Below, one piece after another: positions 27,705 to 28,912 of a stretch of DNA of 28,912 bases. This stretch comes from Phoronis australis. Taxonomy: Eukaryota > Phoronida > Phoronidae. The stretch's first letter is position 1. Each line of letters starts with the position of its first letter. Where the stretch lies: positions 1,997,456 to 2,026,367 of the forward strand of contig NMRA01000008.1 of NCBI GenBank assembly GCA_002633005.1, given 5' to 3'. Position numbers and translations under genes: made by a program. The notes under the pieces were generated by a model. That model was not told where the DNA came from. It saw only the letters and a list, made by a program, of their open reading frames with translations, and did no database searches.

Positions 27705-28912
27705 TTTATGCGCCACATATTTATATGTGGACGCATTATGCCGTCATCTCCGTCCGTCCGTCCGTCCGGCGTCTGGCGCCCGGCGTCCGCTGCTCTATCT
27801 CCAAAACCCTTTGACATACGTTCATGAAATTTGGCACATATGTTTCATTCATGAATGTGACGGCATGTGCGAACTTTCGGACGGATCCGACTACCGGTGT
27901 GCCCCCTAGTGGCAATTTTTTTACGCTTACCTTTGTATTTTCACAAGTCCTTATTGGATTTTCATGAAATTTGGTATGTAGGCACCTATTAGTGAGATGA
28001 CGCTATCCTCCCGTTTTCAGATGGATTCGACATAGTTTGCGCCACCTAGTGGCCATTTTTAGTGTTTTCGAGTCTGTTTTTGTGCGTCCACCCCTCTATC
28101 AACCAAACCGCTCAAAGGATGATTGTGAAAATTGGCATGTATATGCTTACTATGTAGAGGATGGTTGACGATGATTTTCCGACGATTTCGACTACTGTGG
28201 CGCCTCCTAGTGGCAGTTTTGTTTTTTTGCGCCTATGGCTGTATCTCCTAAACCGTTCGCAGGATCTTTACAAATTGTGTAAGTATATTTATATGATGTT
28301 AACAACGGAAGATGACGACTTTTGGTCGGATCCGACTACCGGTGTGCCCCCTAGTGGCAATTTTAGTTTTTTACGCTTACCTTTGTATCTTCAAAAGTAT
28401 TGAACGGATTTTCATGAAATTTGGTATGTAGGCACCTATTAGTGAGATGACGCTATCCTACTGTTTTCAGATGGATTCGACGTAGTTTGCGCCACCTAGT
28501 GGCCATTTTTACTGTTTTCGAGTCTGTATTTTTGCGTCCACCCCTCTATCAACCAAACCGCTCAAAGGATGATTGTGAAAATTGGCGTGTATGTGCTTAC
28601 TATAAGGAAGACAGCTGACAATGATTTTCAGACGATTTGGACTACTGTGGCGCCTCCTAGTGGCAGTTTTGTTTTTTTGCGCCCATGGCTGTATCTCCCA
28701 AACCGTTTGCAGGATCTTTACTAAATTTAGCAAGTGTATTTATGTGATGTTGACAACGGACGATGACGACTTTAGGATGATTCTGACTACCGGTATGCCT
28801 CTAGTGGCAATTTTAGTATTTGCCTCTAGTGGCAATTTTAGTATTTTACATTGACCTCTGTATTTTCATAGGTCTTCAGGTGTATACTTTGTGTTACTTC
28901 GTGACTATGAAG
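27705..28912 (+). repeat. Higher-order tandem repeat with CTCF-like motifs, runs off the window
   Basis: The array opens with a hairpin (GCCACATA / TATGTGG near 27711-27727) and a CCGT microsatellite (27744-27768). A ~445-450 bp unit then repeats: GACTACCGGT occurs at 27889, 28334 and 28785. Each unit consists of three related monomers (spacing 140, 161 and 144-145 bp), each with a GCC..CTAGTGGC motif followed by a gTATCtCctAAACCg-like segment, TGAAATTTGGTATGT-like segment and GATGACGACTTT-like segment. Near 28797-28833 a 24-bp piece is doubled. Overlapping reading frames in it are repeat-derived. I do not recognise the family. Confidence 0.9.

Noticed and set aside
27727-28854. Several 60-80 codon frames in the terminal repeat
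   Set aside because: They are translations of the tandem monomers and differ between copies in frame and stops.

Overview
The window is eukaryotic, animal nuclear DNA: intron-split genes with GT-AG splice sites, AT-rich introns, many dispersed and tandem repeats, a run of 130 N and one isolated N (draft assembly). The two recognisable genes are ETF1 (translation termination factor eRF1) and CFAP99 (a coiled-coil protein of motile cilia). A CFAP99 orthologue with 15 small coding exons, together with the repeat style, suggests a ciliated metazoan, most likely a marine invertebrate (invertebrate deuterostome or lophotrochozoan). I cannot name the species.

Layout. 1-3472: no recognised exon; a duplicated ~200-bp repeat, a palindromic repeat, an assembly gap and a 23-bp minisatellite. 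3473-10619 (+): seven ETF1 exons coding for eRF1 from about human residue 135 to the stop. The N-terminal stop-codon-reading domain is not in the window. ETF1 introns hold a 2.06-kb TTAA-flanked inverted-repeat element, an 18-bp minisatellite, a 420-bp foldback element and a GC-AG intron. 10620 to about 12070: ETF1 3' UTR and flank with poly(A) signals. To 14093: intergenic. 14094-25251 (-): complete CFAP99 coding region, 15 exons, 669 residues, every junction in phase, with a probable non-coding first exon near 26.8 kb. 26.76-27.02 kb: a compact promoter region with NRF1-, ETS- and X-box-like sites. 27024-27047 (+): possible first coding exon of a third gene. 27.7-28.9 kb: a higher-order tandem repeat whose ~148-bp monomers each carry a CTCF-like motif.

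ETF1 and CFAP99 are convergent (tail to tail); CFAP99 and the possible third gene are divergent and may share a promoter. The two recognised genes have unrelated jobs (translation termination and ciliary motility), so their adjacency looks like ordinary gene order. The unusual content is in the non-coding DNA: tandem CTCF-like sites, a transposon-like element carrying a promoter-like ETS/YY1 module, a tandem repeat that multiplies a splice-donor sequence, and paired foldback elements, one of them beside a splice donor.
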